From Kappaphycus alvarezii (Eukaryota; Rhodophyta; Florideophyceae; Gigartinales; Solieriaceae): DNA of 64,000 nucleotides. The position numbers and the translations under genes are program-made. Shown here piece by piece: positions 20,395 through 31,284 of this stretch. The notes beneath the pieces were generated by a model, which saw nothing but the letters and a program-made list of their open reading frames with translations, was not told the DNA's origin and ran no database searches. The DNA lies in the NCBI GenBank assembly GCA_002205965.3, contig NADL03000471.1, positions 682,001 through 746,000 of the forward strand, in the 5' to 3' direction. Positions within the stretch are counted from its first letter, which is position 1, and the number at the start of each line of letters is the position of its first letter.

Positions 20395-22805
20395 TAAACC
20401 CTACTGTGACCAGATTCGCGACTTCGAGCACCAACTGACCCACCAGCGAAGACGACCCCCAGAGGGATAACGTAATCAACGCTCACCACCCCGACGAAGC
20501 AGCAGGAAGCAGCGGAAACCTACAGACGCTCCCTGCCACTACGTATAGACGCGCTCTCCAACTGCACTGCGATGACTGCCCCTGCCATATACGATCGTGT
20601 CACACGAGCCATCAACGAACCATGGCAACAGATCGCAAACCGCCGACCGCGCCGATTCAAACCGTTCTGGACTCACTCATTGGATGTGCTAGCGGCCAAA
20701 CGCAACAAGGCATATAAGAAAGCAAAACGTACTGGAATATATGCGGATTACCTCGAGTTCAAAAGACTCCAGGCCGTCGTCCGGCAGCAAGTCCGAAGAG
20801 AGAAACGATGGTTCCAAAAGCGAACTCTGCTCCGCCTCACAGACCTCCCCAACGAACAATACACAAGGGCAGTAGCAACTGATCGACGGCAGACCGCCAG
20901 AAGGAAAGCAGACCAAAATCGTAACGGATGCCAGCTCTCCACACGGGACTTCACTATCTACATGGGCACCGCCCATAATCAGGAACAACCCCCGATCTAA
21001 ATACAGAGCTTCACCCCCCACCGGCGCTCGAACAACATATCCTCTCAACTACATTTGCACCGCGCCGCGGGGCAAATGTACATATTGAGATGATGAAGAC
21101 AGAGACCGTTCTCTTCGCCACTCCGCTGTACACCTGGTGGACGACAATAGGCCGAACACTCCACTACCCCCAGAACTGGGCCACAGGCACCCTGATCCCG
21201 GTCCACAAACGCGGGGACCAACAAACTCCAGGGAAATACCGTCCACTTTGCCTCTTATCGCACTGCCGGAGCGCCATCGAAGGAGGTCTCGCCTCTTTCC
21301 TAGCCGACCTTACAGACCCCCACCCAATGCAATTTGGCTTCCAAAGAAGTATAGGCCCCTTCCACGCTCTCATAGCCACGGAAGCAGCCATAAGACAAGG
21401 GGATCGCTGGCTCGATGCCCGGGACATGCTCAAGGCCTACGACAGGGTCAACCGTCAACTGCTCTTACACGACTGCGGACGCATGTTCCCCACCCAGAAA
21501 CAGCCATGATAAGAGCATGCCTCCTGCCCCTCACGGTCCGGACAAGAGACGACTGTACCTCTACGACAACGGAAATCCGCCTCGGTCTCACCCAAGGTTC
21601 CACTCTCTCCCCACTCCTTTTCAATGTCTTTATTAACGGCCTTCACGACGCCCTGGCGGCCATCACAACCTCCCTCTCCCTCCCTCCTCCATGCAAACTA
21701 TTCGCAGACGACGTCCTCCTCCACTCCCACGACCCTTCCTTCCTCCAGACTCTCCTCGACGTATGTCAACGGTGGGCATAGGCCAGACATATGAACTGGG
21801 CACCCAACCAGTGCATAGTAATCTCCCAACACCCGGCCCACCCAGCACTACCACTCACAATCCATTCTACGGCGATCCCTCTCTCCGACAAGGCCCCACA
21901 CCTAGGGATGACAATCACCCCCCAGGGAATACACTCCGACGCGACCATCATCAGGGCACAACGTACCCTACAAGGCACCCGGTCCCTGTAACACACGAAG
22001 CCCCTCACTACTGACATGACCCCCGCCCGTCCTGGCCACCTCCTCCACACCTTCATACGCAGCGCGTACCTCTACGGAGCTATCCTGCTGCGCGACCTCG
22101 ACGAGCTCCATCGCGCCGACCTCTCCATCCAGCGGCAGCTCTTCGCATCCTACCTCCGCACAAGAGGTACATTCAACACCACTCACCTATCCCGTCTACG
22201 AGCCATCCTCCAAATCCCGGACTCACCAGCCCCCTTCAAAGACAAGCCTCCAACTTCCTCTCCACTCTTCAAGCCACCACCAAAACGGGTAAAGGCAACC
22301 AGAAGTCAACGGCGGCCCGCACAATACAAAACATTTCAACCTATGGAGCCAACTCGGTTCTCCACAAAACCCTCACCTCCGCATCCCAGACGCACCCATC
22401 CCACCTGTACACCACCGTCTGGAATACCAGTAACAGCCCCCATCCCGCCGCCAACGTCGCTGCTCACCCCGACACGCACCCGCCGTAACACAAATCGGAA
22501 CATTCCCATCCTTCCTCACCTCCCCCATCCTCAAGGGGCACCCACGTCGCCTCGCCTTACGCTGGTTCCTACACTGGTTCCCACATCACCCAGTTCCTAC
22601 GACAACGCCCCACAGAACCGCTACCAGGACCATGGAACTCCTCCGGAACAACGCCATCACCGACAGCCAACTTAAACGACTACGGGACGCCATCATTGTA
22701 CTACGGTATATACTCATCGTTAGCGGCCATTTCATTGCACTTCCCTATATTCTGAACGCATTAAACTTCCTCTTCATTATCTGGAACCGCAAAGGGCCGC
22801 TATGA
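20395..22805 (+). pseudogene. LINE-type non-LTR retrotransposon, 5'-truncated and frameshifted
   Basis: The order of parts is: a basic linker (PRRFKPFWTHSLDVLAAKRN, 20,572 on); the RT fingers block WATGTLIPVHKRGDQQTPGK; motif A region DMLKAYDRVN; motif B LTQGSTLSPLLFNVFINGL; motif C KLFADDVLLHS with both aspartates; and a thumb-like stretch (LLHTFIRSAYLYGAILLRD). It ends with Pro/Thr-rich sequence and a final block RRLALRWFLHWFPHHP. The frame changes at about 21,050, 21,510, 21,780, 22,000 and 22,560. No endonuclease domain is visible upstream, so the copy is 5'-truncated. It is unrelated at the motif level to the WYHDDG-type RT in the next element. Confidence 0.75.
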
Positions 22806-23038
22806 TACACACACAAGTCCAACCAAACAAGATTCTCCGCATGCATTACAGCATTTTACCTGCAAGATTACCCTGACAACATAGCCCACTAGTGTCTATT
22901 GGACCGTTGTCCTCATATGAGGACATTTGTCCTAACATGACATTTGTCCTCACATGAGGACTACTTCTAGCACTTCTTTTTCAATACAAAATTTTTTCAC
23001 CTCAGCGCATTTCTTGTCCCTCCGCATTAATTCATAAG

Positions 23039-24734
23039 TGGGGAATTTTTGGGTTATTTTAATGCATGGAAGATGTGGTCGGTTATATCCACGCGGCTAA
23101 TGCGTTATGTGGGAGAAGTCGTCGCTGATGGGTAACACTACATACAGTACATGACCTTCCTTACAAAGCCGGCTCAATGCCGGCGAGCAGGCATGCCGCG
23201 TTGGACATGACGGCCGCAGCAGCGTGCCTTTGGGTAAGCACCGCTCTAACCATCCCATAGGTCTCCATCGCTCGAACGGCCACGTTCCGCGCGACATCGG
23301 TTAGCACCGCGTACGCGTCTGGGTGCCAGCCTCCAAGGGTGGATATTGGGATAGGCACAAGCCTACCTCTAGTAGCAGTCGCGAGCAGTGGTTCATACCT
23401 TCTACGTTTGGCGGAGATGGCTGCGTTGAGGGAGGTGAGTGGGTTGAAAGTACGCACTCTCCTATTGGAGGGCGCAAGAGGATTGACGAACGTGACGTCA
23501 AAAAAGTCCGTTCCTCCATTGCTACCCATTGCCTCGATATCCGGCCTTGTGCGGTGAAGCCCCTGTCGCCGCTCGATAGCCGGATGACGGGCTGCCTTCT
23601 GGAGGTCTTGGGCGAGGAGGACGACTTGACGGTCGTGTCGTCGGGTGCGGTGCCCACCATGCAGGCAGTGCATGAGGTGATCCCCGTGGCAGTCGAGGAC
23701 CTCAGGGCAGTTTGGGCGTGGGCACGGCGTGACTGGGGCGAAGAGCGGGACTTGGAGGTAGTACTGGAGCCACACTGAGAACTCACGGGCGTCAATATTG
23801 GTCTTGAGGCCGGGGCACGGAGCACAATAGACCCATTCCTTTGCGCCGGGAAGGCCCATAGAAGCCCGGAAAGCTTGCCTTCGTTGGTCGCCGAGAGGGA
23901 TCTCTTCTTGAACTGCCGCATGGACTGCTTCCGTTAGTGTCTTTTGCGGAGGGGTTTTGCTTGAGCAAAATACACTAAAGGGTAGGAGTCGTGAGGGAAG
24001 GCAGGAGATCGACCATATTCGGTGGGCGCGGACGGCATCATTGTACGTCGAAAGATCCGTGATGGGTGCCGGCAAGATACCGGTGGCCAGCCTGTTGGCA
24101 GCTGCGCTGGAGGCAAGGAAAGCGGCCCCAGCGATGCTTTTCGCCGATGTGAACCCTAAACCGAGGGTGGGTTTCTTAGGGTCCTGGGGTTTCACCGGTA
24201 GTTGGAGTTCTCGGAATATATCCGAGTCCAGTACTCCGGCGAGTGTCCGGAGACATCGCTCTATCATGGCGTCAAACATAGCGGCGCCCTCCGCCGTGCA
24301 AGAGGGTGGCACCACACGAAGGAGGTATCCTATCTTGCATACCCCGAAGCAATTGCGCAAAAGCTGAAAAGCCACTTGCGTATTGTTAATGTCTATGACA
24401 GCTTCGAGGAACGGTTCGAGGGACTGGACGTGAGTGGTGAAGAATTTGTTCGAGTCCGAGGAATCGACGGGGGCGTTTAGGACACGTGTACCCTCGCTAT
24501 ATTCTTGCTTCAGCTCCTTTGGGTATAAGCATTGAACGGACGCCGGCGGCGCTGTAGGCCACCAGACCCTGCATTTGGGCAGGGATAGGTGTAGTCCCCT
24601 GCTGGTGGCGTCGATGGATGAGAGTATTTCGACGGCGCGGGCGATTTGGTCGTGGCGCGCGATGATGTACCCATCATCATGGTACCATAGATGGAGCAGC
24701 AAGTTACCTACGGTGTCGTCTTCTTGGTTACCCG
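23039..24734. repeat. Left arm of a large inverted repeat
   Basis: These 1.7 kb are the reverse complement of 25,493-27,212, apart from scattered substitutions and short indels (I judge about 98% identity by eye). The outer edge starts at GGGGAATTTTTGGGTTATTT and the inner edge ends at CTTGGTTACCCG. Beyond both edges the sequences diverge. Confidence 0.85.
23161..24734 (-). pseudogene. RT-element copy C: C-terminal half of RT plus zinc/nuclease-like domain
   Basis: An unbroken 513-codon frame starts directly at LLHLWYHDDGYII (RT motif C) and continues GLHLSLPKCRVWWPT (motif D), a long connector, CPRPNCPEVLDCHGDHLMHC with a following RRHD, RPDIEA, FFDVTFVNPLAPSNRR, LVPIPISTLGGWHPDAYAVL and NAACLLAGIEPAL. 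The polymerase motifs upstream of YHDD are absent because the inverted repeat stops there. It preserves the full, uninterrupted C-terminus, better than the opposite arm. Loss of the fingers and palm start means no polymerase activity. The domain after RT is described under copy D. Confidence 0.8.
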
Positions 24735-24854
24735 TTTCATAAGTGTAGATGGCCGATCAAAACAAACTTTTCAAGATTGTTGACCTCGGTGAAGGCTAGA
24801 GCAGTTTTCCCTCACCAGCTTCCGCTCTTCACAAGAAGTGGTGAAAACGACTTC

Positions 24855-27058
24855 ATTTTGGGTCCGGTCTTAGACCGAACCATATCGCGGAACTGCTCAG
24901 GTCTCCGTCTTCATCGGGCCCGTCAGGTTTCCTTCCAGCGCTCACGCGTATCGTTAACATTCTGGCCTCCGGACGTGCCCCAGCCGCTCTCTCCCCTTGG
25001 ATATCTGGTGCGCCCCTCACCCCGTTGGCCAAGAAGGACGGGACTCCCCGACCCATCGCCGTTGGTGAAACGCTTCGTAGATTGGTCGGCAGCTGCTTGA
25101 TGAAACGAGCTACGAGAAAGGCTGCCAACTATCTCCAACCGCTGCAACTGGGCATCGCCACAAGGGCCGGCACCGACACCATCGTCCACAGTGTCCGTAG
25201 GGTTGTCGACAAGTTTGGGACTAGCTCTGAGTACGCTTTGCTCACAGTAGACCTCAAAAACGCTTTTAACCTGTGCAGCAGAACCGCTTTTCTGGACGCC
25301 GTCAGACGCCTATTCCCCGAATTGCTGCCATGGGTCTCGTACTGTTACGCAAACGAGCCAGCGTACTTGTGGTCCGGCCCCCAAATCATTCGCAGCATGA
25401 GAGGAACACAGCAAGGGACAACCTCGGTGGACTTCTATTTGACCTTGTCCTGCACCCCGTCGTACTTAAGATCCAGGAGCTACTACGATCGGGTAACCAA
25501 GAAGACGACACCGTAGGTAACTTGCTGCTCCATCTATGGTACCATGATGATGGGTACATCATCGCGCGCCACGACCAAATCGCCCGCGCCGTCGAAATAC
25601 TCTCATCCATCGACGCCACCAGCAGGGGACTACACCTATCCCTGCCCAAATGCAGGGTCTGGTGGCCTACAGCGCCGCCGGCGTCCGTTCAATGCTTATA
25701 CCCGAAGGAGCTGAGGCAAGAATATAGCGAGGGTACACGTGTCCTAAACGCCCCCGTCGGTTCCTCGGACTGGACGAACAAATTCTTCACCACCCACGTC
25801 CAGTCCCTCGAACCGTTCCTCGAAGCTGTCATAGACATTAACAATACGCAAGTGGCTTTTCAGCTTTTGCGCAATTGCTTCGGGGTATGCAAGATAGGAT
25901 ACCTCCTTCGTGTGGTGCCACCCTCTTGCACGGCGGAGGGCGCCGCTATGTTTGACGCCATGATAGAGCGATGTCTCCGGACACTCGCCGGAGGAGTACT
26001 GGACTCGGATATATTCCGAGAACTCCAACTACCGGTGAAACCCCAGGACCCTAAGAAACCCACCCTCGGTTTAGGGTTCACATCGCGCGAAAAGCATCGC
26101 TGGGGCCGCTTTCCTTGCCTCCAGCGCAGCTGCCAACAGGCTGGCCACCGGTATCTTGCCGGCACCCATCACGGATCTTTCGACATACAATGATGCCGTC
26201 CGCGCCCACCGAATATGGTCGATCTCCTGCCTGCCCTCACGACTCCTACCCTTTAGTGTATTTTGCTCAAGCAAAACCCCTCCGCAAAAGACACTAACAG
26301 AAGCAGTCCATGCGGCAGTTCAAGAAGAGATCCCTCTCGGCGACCAACGAAGGCAAGCTTTCCGGGCTTCTATGGGCCTTCCCGGCGCAAAGGAATGGGT
26401 CTATTGTGCTCCGTGCCCCGGCCTCAAGACCAATATTGACGCCCGTGAGTTCTCAGTGTGGCTCCAGTACTACCTCCAAATCCCGCTCTTCGCCCCAGTC
26501 ACGCCGTGCCCACGCCCAAACTGCCCTGAGGTCCTCGACTGCCACGGGGATCACCTCATGCACTGCCTGCATGGTGGGCACCGCACCCGACGACACGACC
26601 GTCAAGTCGTCCTCCTCGCCCAAGACCTCCAGAAGGCAGCCCGTCATCCGGCTATCGAGCGGCGACAGGGGCTTCACCGCACAAGGCCGGATATCGAGGC
26701 AATGGGTAGCAACGGAGGAACGGACTTTTTTGACGTCACGTTCGTCAATCCCCTTGCGCCCTCCAATAGGAGAGTGCGTACTTTCAACCCACTCACCTCC
26801 CTCAACGCAGCCATCTCCGCCAAACGTAGAAGGTATGAACCACTGCTCGCGACTGCTACTAGAGGTAGGCTTGTGCCTATCCCAATATCCACCCTTGGAG
26901 GCTGGCACCCAGACGCGTACGCGGTGCTAACCGATGTCGCGCGGAACGTGGCCGTTCGAGCGATGGAGACCTATGGGATGGTTAGAGCGGTGCTTACCCA
27001 ATGGCACGCTGCTGCGGCCGTCATGTCCAACGCGACGGCCGCAGCAGCGTGCCTTTGA
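24855..27058 (+). pseudogene. RT-element copy D: most complete RT with zinc/nuclease-like C-terminus
   Basis: Reading order: LRPNHIAELL and RIVNILASGRAPAAL (N-terminal of RT), LAKKDGTPRPIAVGETLRRL, LLTVDLKNAF (motif A), MRGTQQGTT (motif B), WYHDDGYIIA (motif C), LHLSLPKCRVWW (motif D), FRELQLPVKPQDPKKPTLGL, then CPRPNCPEVLDCHGDHLMHC, RRHD, RPDIEA, DVTFVNPL and STLGGWHPDAY. RT copies RNA into DNA. The C-terminal Cys/His plus E, RPD and D-x-T arrangement suggests a zinc-associated nuclease that could nick the target, which is inference. The frame shifts near 25,425 (one base missing) and 26,088 (one base extra relative to copy C). A local inverted duplication at 27,003-27,053 truncates the final residues. 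No upstream APE or gag region is seen. Confidence 0.8.
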
Positions 27059-27212
27059 GCCTGCTCGCCGGCATTGAGCCGGCTCTGTAAGGAAGGTCAT
27101 GTACTGTACTGTAGTGTTACCCATCAGCGACGACTTATTCCACATAACGCATTAGCCGCGTGGATATAACCGACCACATCTTCCATGCATTAAAATAACC
27201 CAAAAATTCCCC
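25493..27212. repeat. Right arm of the large inverted repeat
   Basis: Inverted partner of 23,039-24,734. It is 24 bases longer, mainly because of a local 23-base inverted insertion near 27,034 plus small indels. The unique 758-base spacer (24,735-25,492) contains the front of the RT in the orientation of this arm, so this arm is the original and the left arm the derived copy. Confidence 0.85.
27003..27053. repeat. Perfect 20-bp hairpin created inside the right arm
   Basis: GGCACGCTGCTGCGGCCGTC at 27,003-27,022 is followed by an 11-base loop and its exact reverse complement at 27,034-27,053. The left arm lacks the second half, so the insertion is new and looks like a template switch during copying. 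Confidence 0.85.
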
Positions 27213-27493
27213 TTTTGGAAGGTAAAATAGTTCGTATTATCGTGGGGTGTTTCAGAAACGATGGCGCATGTACAGTAAAAATTACTGTAACCAAACACAA
27301 AAAACCTTTTTTCCAGTAAAAATTTCGGGCTTCCAAAACATTTACCTTTCCAAAATGGAACGGAAATTGTCTTCATATGAGGACAAAGCGTGCCTCAATA
27401 TGAGGACAGTGCATGGTCGGATGGACACTAGGCGGAAGAGAAACTTTACTTCACTGAGTATCTATCGTGTACACTGCAGGACTGACTATACAG

Positions 27494-27857
27494 CTAAGAA
27501 CTAACCTGATGTTCCACGTCAGGCACGTGCGGTGGGGCTTGCGATAGAATCGCCATTGCAACAGAAGACCACAGTGTGCAACTAATGCGCTGATAAATAC
27601 GTCTGCGGATCACTGCTGTGGTTGTGTTGAACTTCTGTGCTATGCGCGGGATGAAGTCTTCGAGGAACAGAATGGAGGCGGGGATGGGCACCCAGGGAGT
27701 CGAAAGCCAGGGGCTGAAACTTGAAGTTCGGTTCCTGGAGGGTGTTGTGCGAAGGGGGCGGGATGCGGCGTACCAGTTTGCGCTCCAGGTCTTTGACTTT
27801 GTCTCGGTGGGCAATGTCGGCGGCGCCGCCGGTCACATGTGTGGCCCTTGTGCGCAC
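27494..27857 (-). pseudogene. RT-element C-terminal tail, copy E
   Basis: Two overlapping minus frames give KVKDLERKLVRR, NFKFQPLAFDSLGAHPA, FLEDFIPRIAQKFN, RRRIYQRISCTLWSSVAMA and a stop near 27,494. QPLAFDSLG matches the tail of copy A, and the rest matches copies F and G. One frame change near 27,670 joins the pieces. It begins only 64 bases beyond the right TIR of element Y. Confidence 0.65.
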
Positions 27858-27904
27858 GCCTTGTCTGAACGGCGGCTTTTACTGTATTAGTCAGGAGTTT
27901 AAAT

Positions 27905-28199
27905 ACTGTAAATGTTCACCACACCAGCCTCTCAATTTCCCTTTTGCACCACAGCCCTCCCCAACGTCAACTTCCAGCTCCTTGTCTTTTGCTCTTCAGG
28001 CGCCTTGTCGACTGCCACCTCTCGCTTCAGTGATGCACTAATGGTCGCAATCGCACGCCGCTTCTTTACTAGCACTGGTACCGCTCTCCGCAAGATCTGC
28101 CAACGCAATAGCTGTACCATCTGGTCATACATAGCAATGTACATTCTGTCCTGTGCCCCGTCGCATGCCACTGACATGACATATCGAGTTAGCACCTAA
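27905..28199 (+). pseudogene. RT-element C-terminal tail, copy F
   Basis: The ORF reads FQLLVFCSSGALSTATSRFS, RFFTSTGTALRKICQRNSC and TIWSYIAMYILSCAPSHATD. It aligns with copy E (ISCTLWSSVAMAILSQAPPH). Head-to-head with copy E, with only about 50 bases between. Confidence 0.6.
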
Positions 28200-28289
28200 C
28201 TGTAATGTCAGTGAAGTGCATTGAACCACAAGCCCATCGAAATAGATGAGTAACTTAGTCAAAGCTGTGTCGCACCTACAAACTGTACT

Positions 28290-28985
28290 GTACTGTACCT
28301 TTGCCCATCCGTCTGTAGTCACCCACATCTATGAGGACGGGTGGTCGGTAATGCTGCGTCGCCACTCGGGAGTTCCCGTCTTTGATGAAACTGCCCCGCT
28401 CCTTTGCGTGGAATCCAAGATCCCCATGGACCACCTCGGCCACCATGCATCTGACCTCTATAACAACGGTCTCGGCTGGAAGAACCGCCACGAAGCAGCG
28501 GCAAAAGTGCTCGGCAAAGACCTATTCAAGGCCGCTGGAGCTGGCGTCCACTACGAAGTCCCGTGTTTACGTCCCGGACTGGACGCCCGACCTGCCGAAA
28601 TCCTCGTCCACCCTACTACCTCTACAGACAACCACGGGAAGCGCGCGCTGCCGCCAATGCTGCAGAACGACGGAAGCAGAGAGACTTTGCGACCAAAATC
28701 GCCGCCATTCCTGGCCAAGCTTCACCTGGACGCCCGCTACTGGGATGGTAGTTTGTCCCGCTAGCCTTTGCCTACCTGGCATGTCCGACTACGACCACAT
28801 TTAAGTTGGTCGACGAGTACGCGGCTGTCACACCGGCCCGTATCGGAAGCTCTAGGGCGAAGGTGTCATTTAGGCTTTATCAAAAGCTCAGCTACGCCAT
28901 CTGGTCCCCGTGTGCAGCTTTAGCGATTGGTCGTAGCCCGCAACATGCAGATGTTTGCCTCCCCTCCAAAGCTATTCAATTTTAG
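28290..28985 (+). pseudogene. RT-element C-terminal domain and tail, copy G
   Basis: The 172-codon frame from 28,246 holds VMLRRHSGVPVF, PMDHLGHHASDLYNNGLGW, NRHEAAAKVLGKDLF, VHYEVPCLRPGLDARPAEIL. After a shift at about 28,650 the other frame continues AAERRKQRDFATKIAAIPGQ and FVPLAFAYLACPTTTTFKLV, ending near 28,985. The pattern is that of copy A: PMDxLGxHA, RH, E, RPAxIL. One zinc-site cysteine is missing (Tyr). A CTGTACTGTACTGTAC run lies just before it (28,282-28,297). This is a separate 5'-truncated copy in tandem with copy F. Confidence 0.7.
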
Positions 28986-28995
28986 TGGCCCTGCA

Positions 28996-29031
28996 CGTCG
29001 CACTTCCCTAGCCTATTGATAAAGCACAAAA
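28996..29031 (+). repeat. Short direct repeat, copy 1 (partner 30,340-30,377)
   Basis: CGCACTTCCCTAGCCTATTG with a following ATAAAGCACAA resembles CGCACTGTACTTCCCTAGTC with a following TGGTGATAAAATACAA on the far side of the Tc1 remnant. It may be 3' flank shared by two RT-element copies, or duplicated target sequence. Confidence 0.4.
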
Positions 29032-29069
29032 CGTAAGTACATTTAAATAAGCAATACCGACTGCAACTA

Positions 29070-30015
29070 GTGTCTACTCGGCAGAGAACTATGAATACCC
29101 ATCAAAAAATGCCTCGCGGAAAGTAACTCACGGATCAAGAAAAAGGGGAAATTATGAGGATGAGGTGTGCCGGGGAGCATTGATGCTATGGCATCGAAAA
29201 TCAACCGCTCTAAAAAGGTGATGTGTACACTTATCCAAGCCCGGAAAAGTATGGAAAAGGGAAACGCAGCGGACGCCCGGCAGAAATATCTCCCGCTGAA
29301 AGAAGGCATCTCCTAAGAGAGGCGCACAAGGATGAGAAATCCGTGGAACAGCTTTGCACCGCCTTGGATTTGCCAATAGACAGCAAGAGAGTGCAGTAGA
29401 TATTACGTGCAACGAGTACTTTTACGTAGAAGAAGATTAAACAGTTTCTGCTCCTTACTGCAGCCCAAAAAAACGCAAGACTTGATTGGGCTACAGAGAG
29501 TGTAGGTAAAGGACTGAATGATTGGAAGAAAGTAGTTTCTTCCGATGAAAAAAGTTTAATTTGGACGGGCCAGACGGTTTTAAGTATTAATGGCATGGTA
29601 TTTGTAAGGAAGAGAGGCTACTGGATAAGCGCCAAAATATTGGCGTTTCAGTTATGATTTGGGCTTGCTTCTCTTACTTTGGCAAGTGTCCAATTGTTTA
29701 TTTGAATGGAAGGCAGGTGTATGCAAGTTACTGTACTACATTGGAGAATAACTTATTAGATTTTGTGGCCATTAACCATGAATTTGATTTGGTGTTTCAG
29801 CAGGACAATGACCCTATACATGTGTCTCTGCATACAAAGGCATGGTTTTCTGAGAGGGACGTTACTGTAATGGATTGGCCTGCACGGTCTTCAGACCTGA
29901 GCCCAATCAAAAACTTATGGGGTATCCTGGTGCGAGCTGTTTACAGTAATGTAAGGCAGTTCGACTTAGTTTCTGCTTTGAAATGGCAATCGACCAAGAA
30001 TGGGCCAAAATAGAG
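29070..30015 (+). pseudogene. Tc1-like transposase remnant with the catalytic Glu replaced by Lys
   Basis: Preceded at 29,070 by GTGTCTACTCGG, flanked by TA and similar to the left end of elements X and Y. The coding pieces run TDQEKGEIMRMR, GKRSGRPAEISPAERRHLL, DWKKVVSSDEKS (first Asp), then after a frameshift VSVMIWACFSYFGKCPIVYL, VFQQDNDPIHVS (second Asp) and WPARSSDLSPIKNLWGIL. The active residue is normally IENLW; here it is IKNLW. The protein is therefore dead twice over, by frameshifts and by loss of the third DDE residue. The right TIR was not found. Bases 30,016-30,376 hold no gene. Confidence 0.75.
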
Positions 30016-30604
30016 GAAACTTTGCTTCAAAAGTTAATAAAGTCGATAAACAAAAGGTGCGTCTAAGTTCTGAAGGATAATGGAGGCAAAATAAACTACT
30101 AGGCTGTGTTCCAGTTTTCTTTTTAGTTAATTTATATGTATTTCTGTTTAAAGTTTCTTAACTTATTATCCACTACACCAATAAATTTTTTCCTTTCCAT
30201 TGGAAATAGGAGAGTAGATACTAGTTTTCTGGCCTCTATAGTCCTATCTAAGCCTCTATTGGAAAGTAAGGAATGTTTGTGTGGCACTCTCGTTCCTTAT
30301 TGTACAATTATGTCTTAAATTATAAAGTCTCTATATTTATTAGGCGCACTGTACTTCCCTAGTCTGGTGATAAAATACAATGGTGCTAAAAAGTATAGGA
30401 AATTATGAGTGCTGGTTTTTGTTAGGCACTTAAAGGTGTTCTGGTTTCTTCTTTTTTCGCACCTCCATTTGAGGGCGTTTGTTTATATGTTTTTATGTTT
30501 TTGTTTTTCCTTTCCTTTCTTTCTCTTTTTTGTGTTTTTCTTTTCTTTTTGTTCTTAGCATTAGAAAATCAATAAAATATTCTAATTACGTCCCATCTCA
30601 GTGA

Positions 30605-31160
30605 GGAAGGAAAACCTCCTACGATGCTTGCTACTGCGCCGGTAGGTCTCTAGGTCGATCTCGTGGGCGAAAGTAATATCGCACTGGGTACACCGCGGGA
30701 GATCTTCGCTCTCCCTTGACCTATTTCCTGCCCTCTGCTGCCTCCTAACAGCCGCGTGAACAGCTTGTTACCCGGAACTGACAAACTCGATGTCGCAGAC
30801 GCGACAATGGAATCTGGGCTTCCTCCCTTTCTTTTTTCTCTCCCTCCTCTCCCGATCTGTCGCAACCTTGACCGCGGTAGTACAGAAGAGGTCAATCCGG
30901 GCCTGGGACCGGAAAGAAGTAGCCGCGGAAAAAGTCCCAAGGGCGATTGTGCGGTGAGAAGGACGAGAGGCGGGCTGTGGAGAACGGCGGGACTGTCTTG
31001 AGTGACTAGAGCCCTGTGAAGAAGACCTGGCGAGGATAGAGCCCCTTCCGGATTCTTCGGTCTCTTCCTCTGCTTCGTTGTCAACGAGGGGGTGTCTCGG
31101 TTAGGTCGTGATGGTAGAGTTCTCCCTAGTGCTCCCTTCTTCGCTGGGGCCGTTGACAAG
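30605..31160 (-). pseudogene. C2H2 zinc-finger-like ORF, nested in a Tc1 element
   Basis: In one minus frame the strand reads VDNEAEEETEESGRGS and a Ser/Arg-rich stretch, DLFCTTAVKVATDRERR, then FHCRVCDIEFVSSG, a single stop, QAVHAAVRRQ, and finally RCTQCDITFAHEIDLETYRR with a following SSKH. Two Cys-x2-Cys halves with spaced histidines indicate tandem C2H2-type fingers. A longer 169-codon frame on the same strand overlaps but has the less sensible composition. The region is GC-richer than its surroundings. The role is unknown: it could be an accessory or gag-like protein of another retroelement, or a captured host gene. A one-codon interruption makes its status uncertain. Confidence 0.45.
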
Positions 31161-31284
31161 ACATTTTCTTTCCTCCCGTCAACGGAGCTCGCTGTATCTG
31201 CGATGGTCCTCCGAAGTCCGTAGTGGCTTCTTTATCCCTCCAAACACTCCCTTCGAGTACCAGGAAGGTTTAAAGTTTAGCAGT

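Larger units (their letters stand above)
22892..27428. mobile_element. TA-flanked TIR element Y (4.5 kb) containing an inverted RT-element duplication
   Basis: The left end is GTGTCTATTGGACCGTTG, followed by the perfect 18-base palindrome TGTCCTCATATGAGGACA and two degenerate repeats of it. The right end, inverted, is GTGTCCATCCGACCATGCAC, then TGTCCTCATATTGAGG and TTTGTCCTCATATGAAGACA. TA dinucleotides border both ends (22,890-22,891 and 27,429-27,430). The ends match element X at 5,299-7,659. Inside are two arms of about 1.7 kb in inverted orientation, separated by 758 bases, carrying one nearly complete and one partial copy of the RT element. Confidence 0.6.

Noticed and set aside
23039..27212. 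Large palindrome as a pure sequencing or library artefact
   Set aside because: Fold-back reads normally mirror exactly from a single centre. Here a unique 758-base spacer separates the arms, the arms differ by substitutions and indels, and the outer flanks differ while the TIRs still match another locus. An artefact is not excluded, but a biological origin fits better.
30650..31159. 169-codon Pro/Ser-rich protein on the minus strand
   Set aside because: The neighbouring frame gives two Cys-x2-Cys finger-like blocks and a more natural composition, so the longer frame is probably its shadow.
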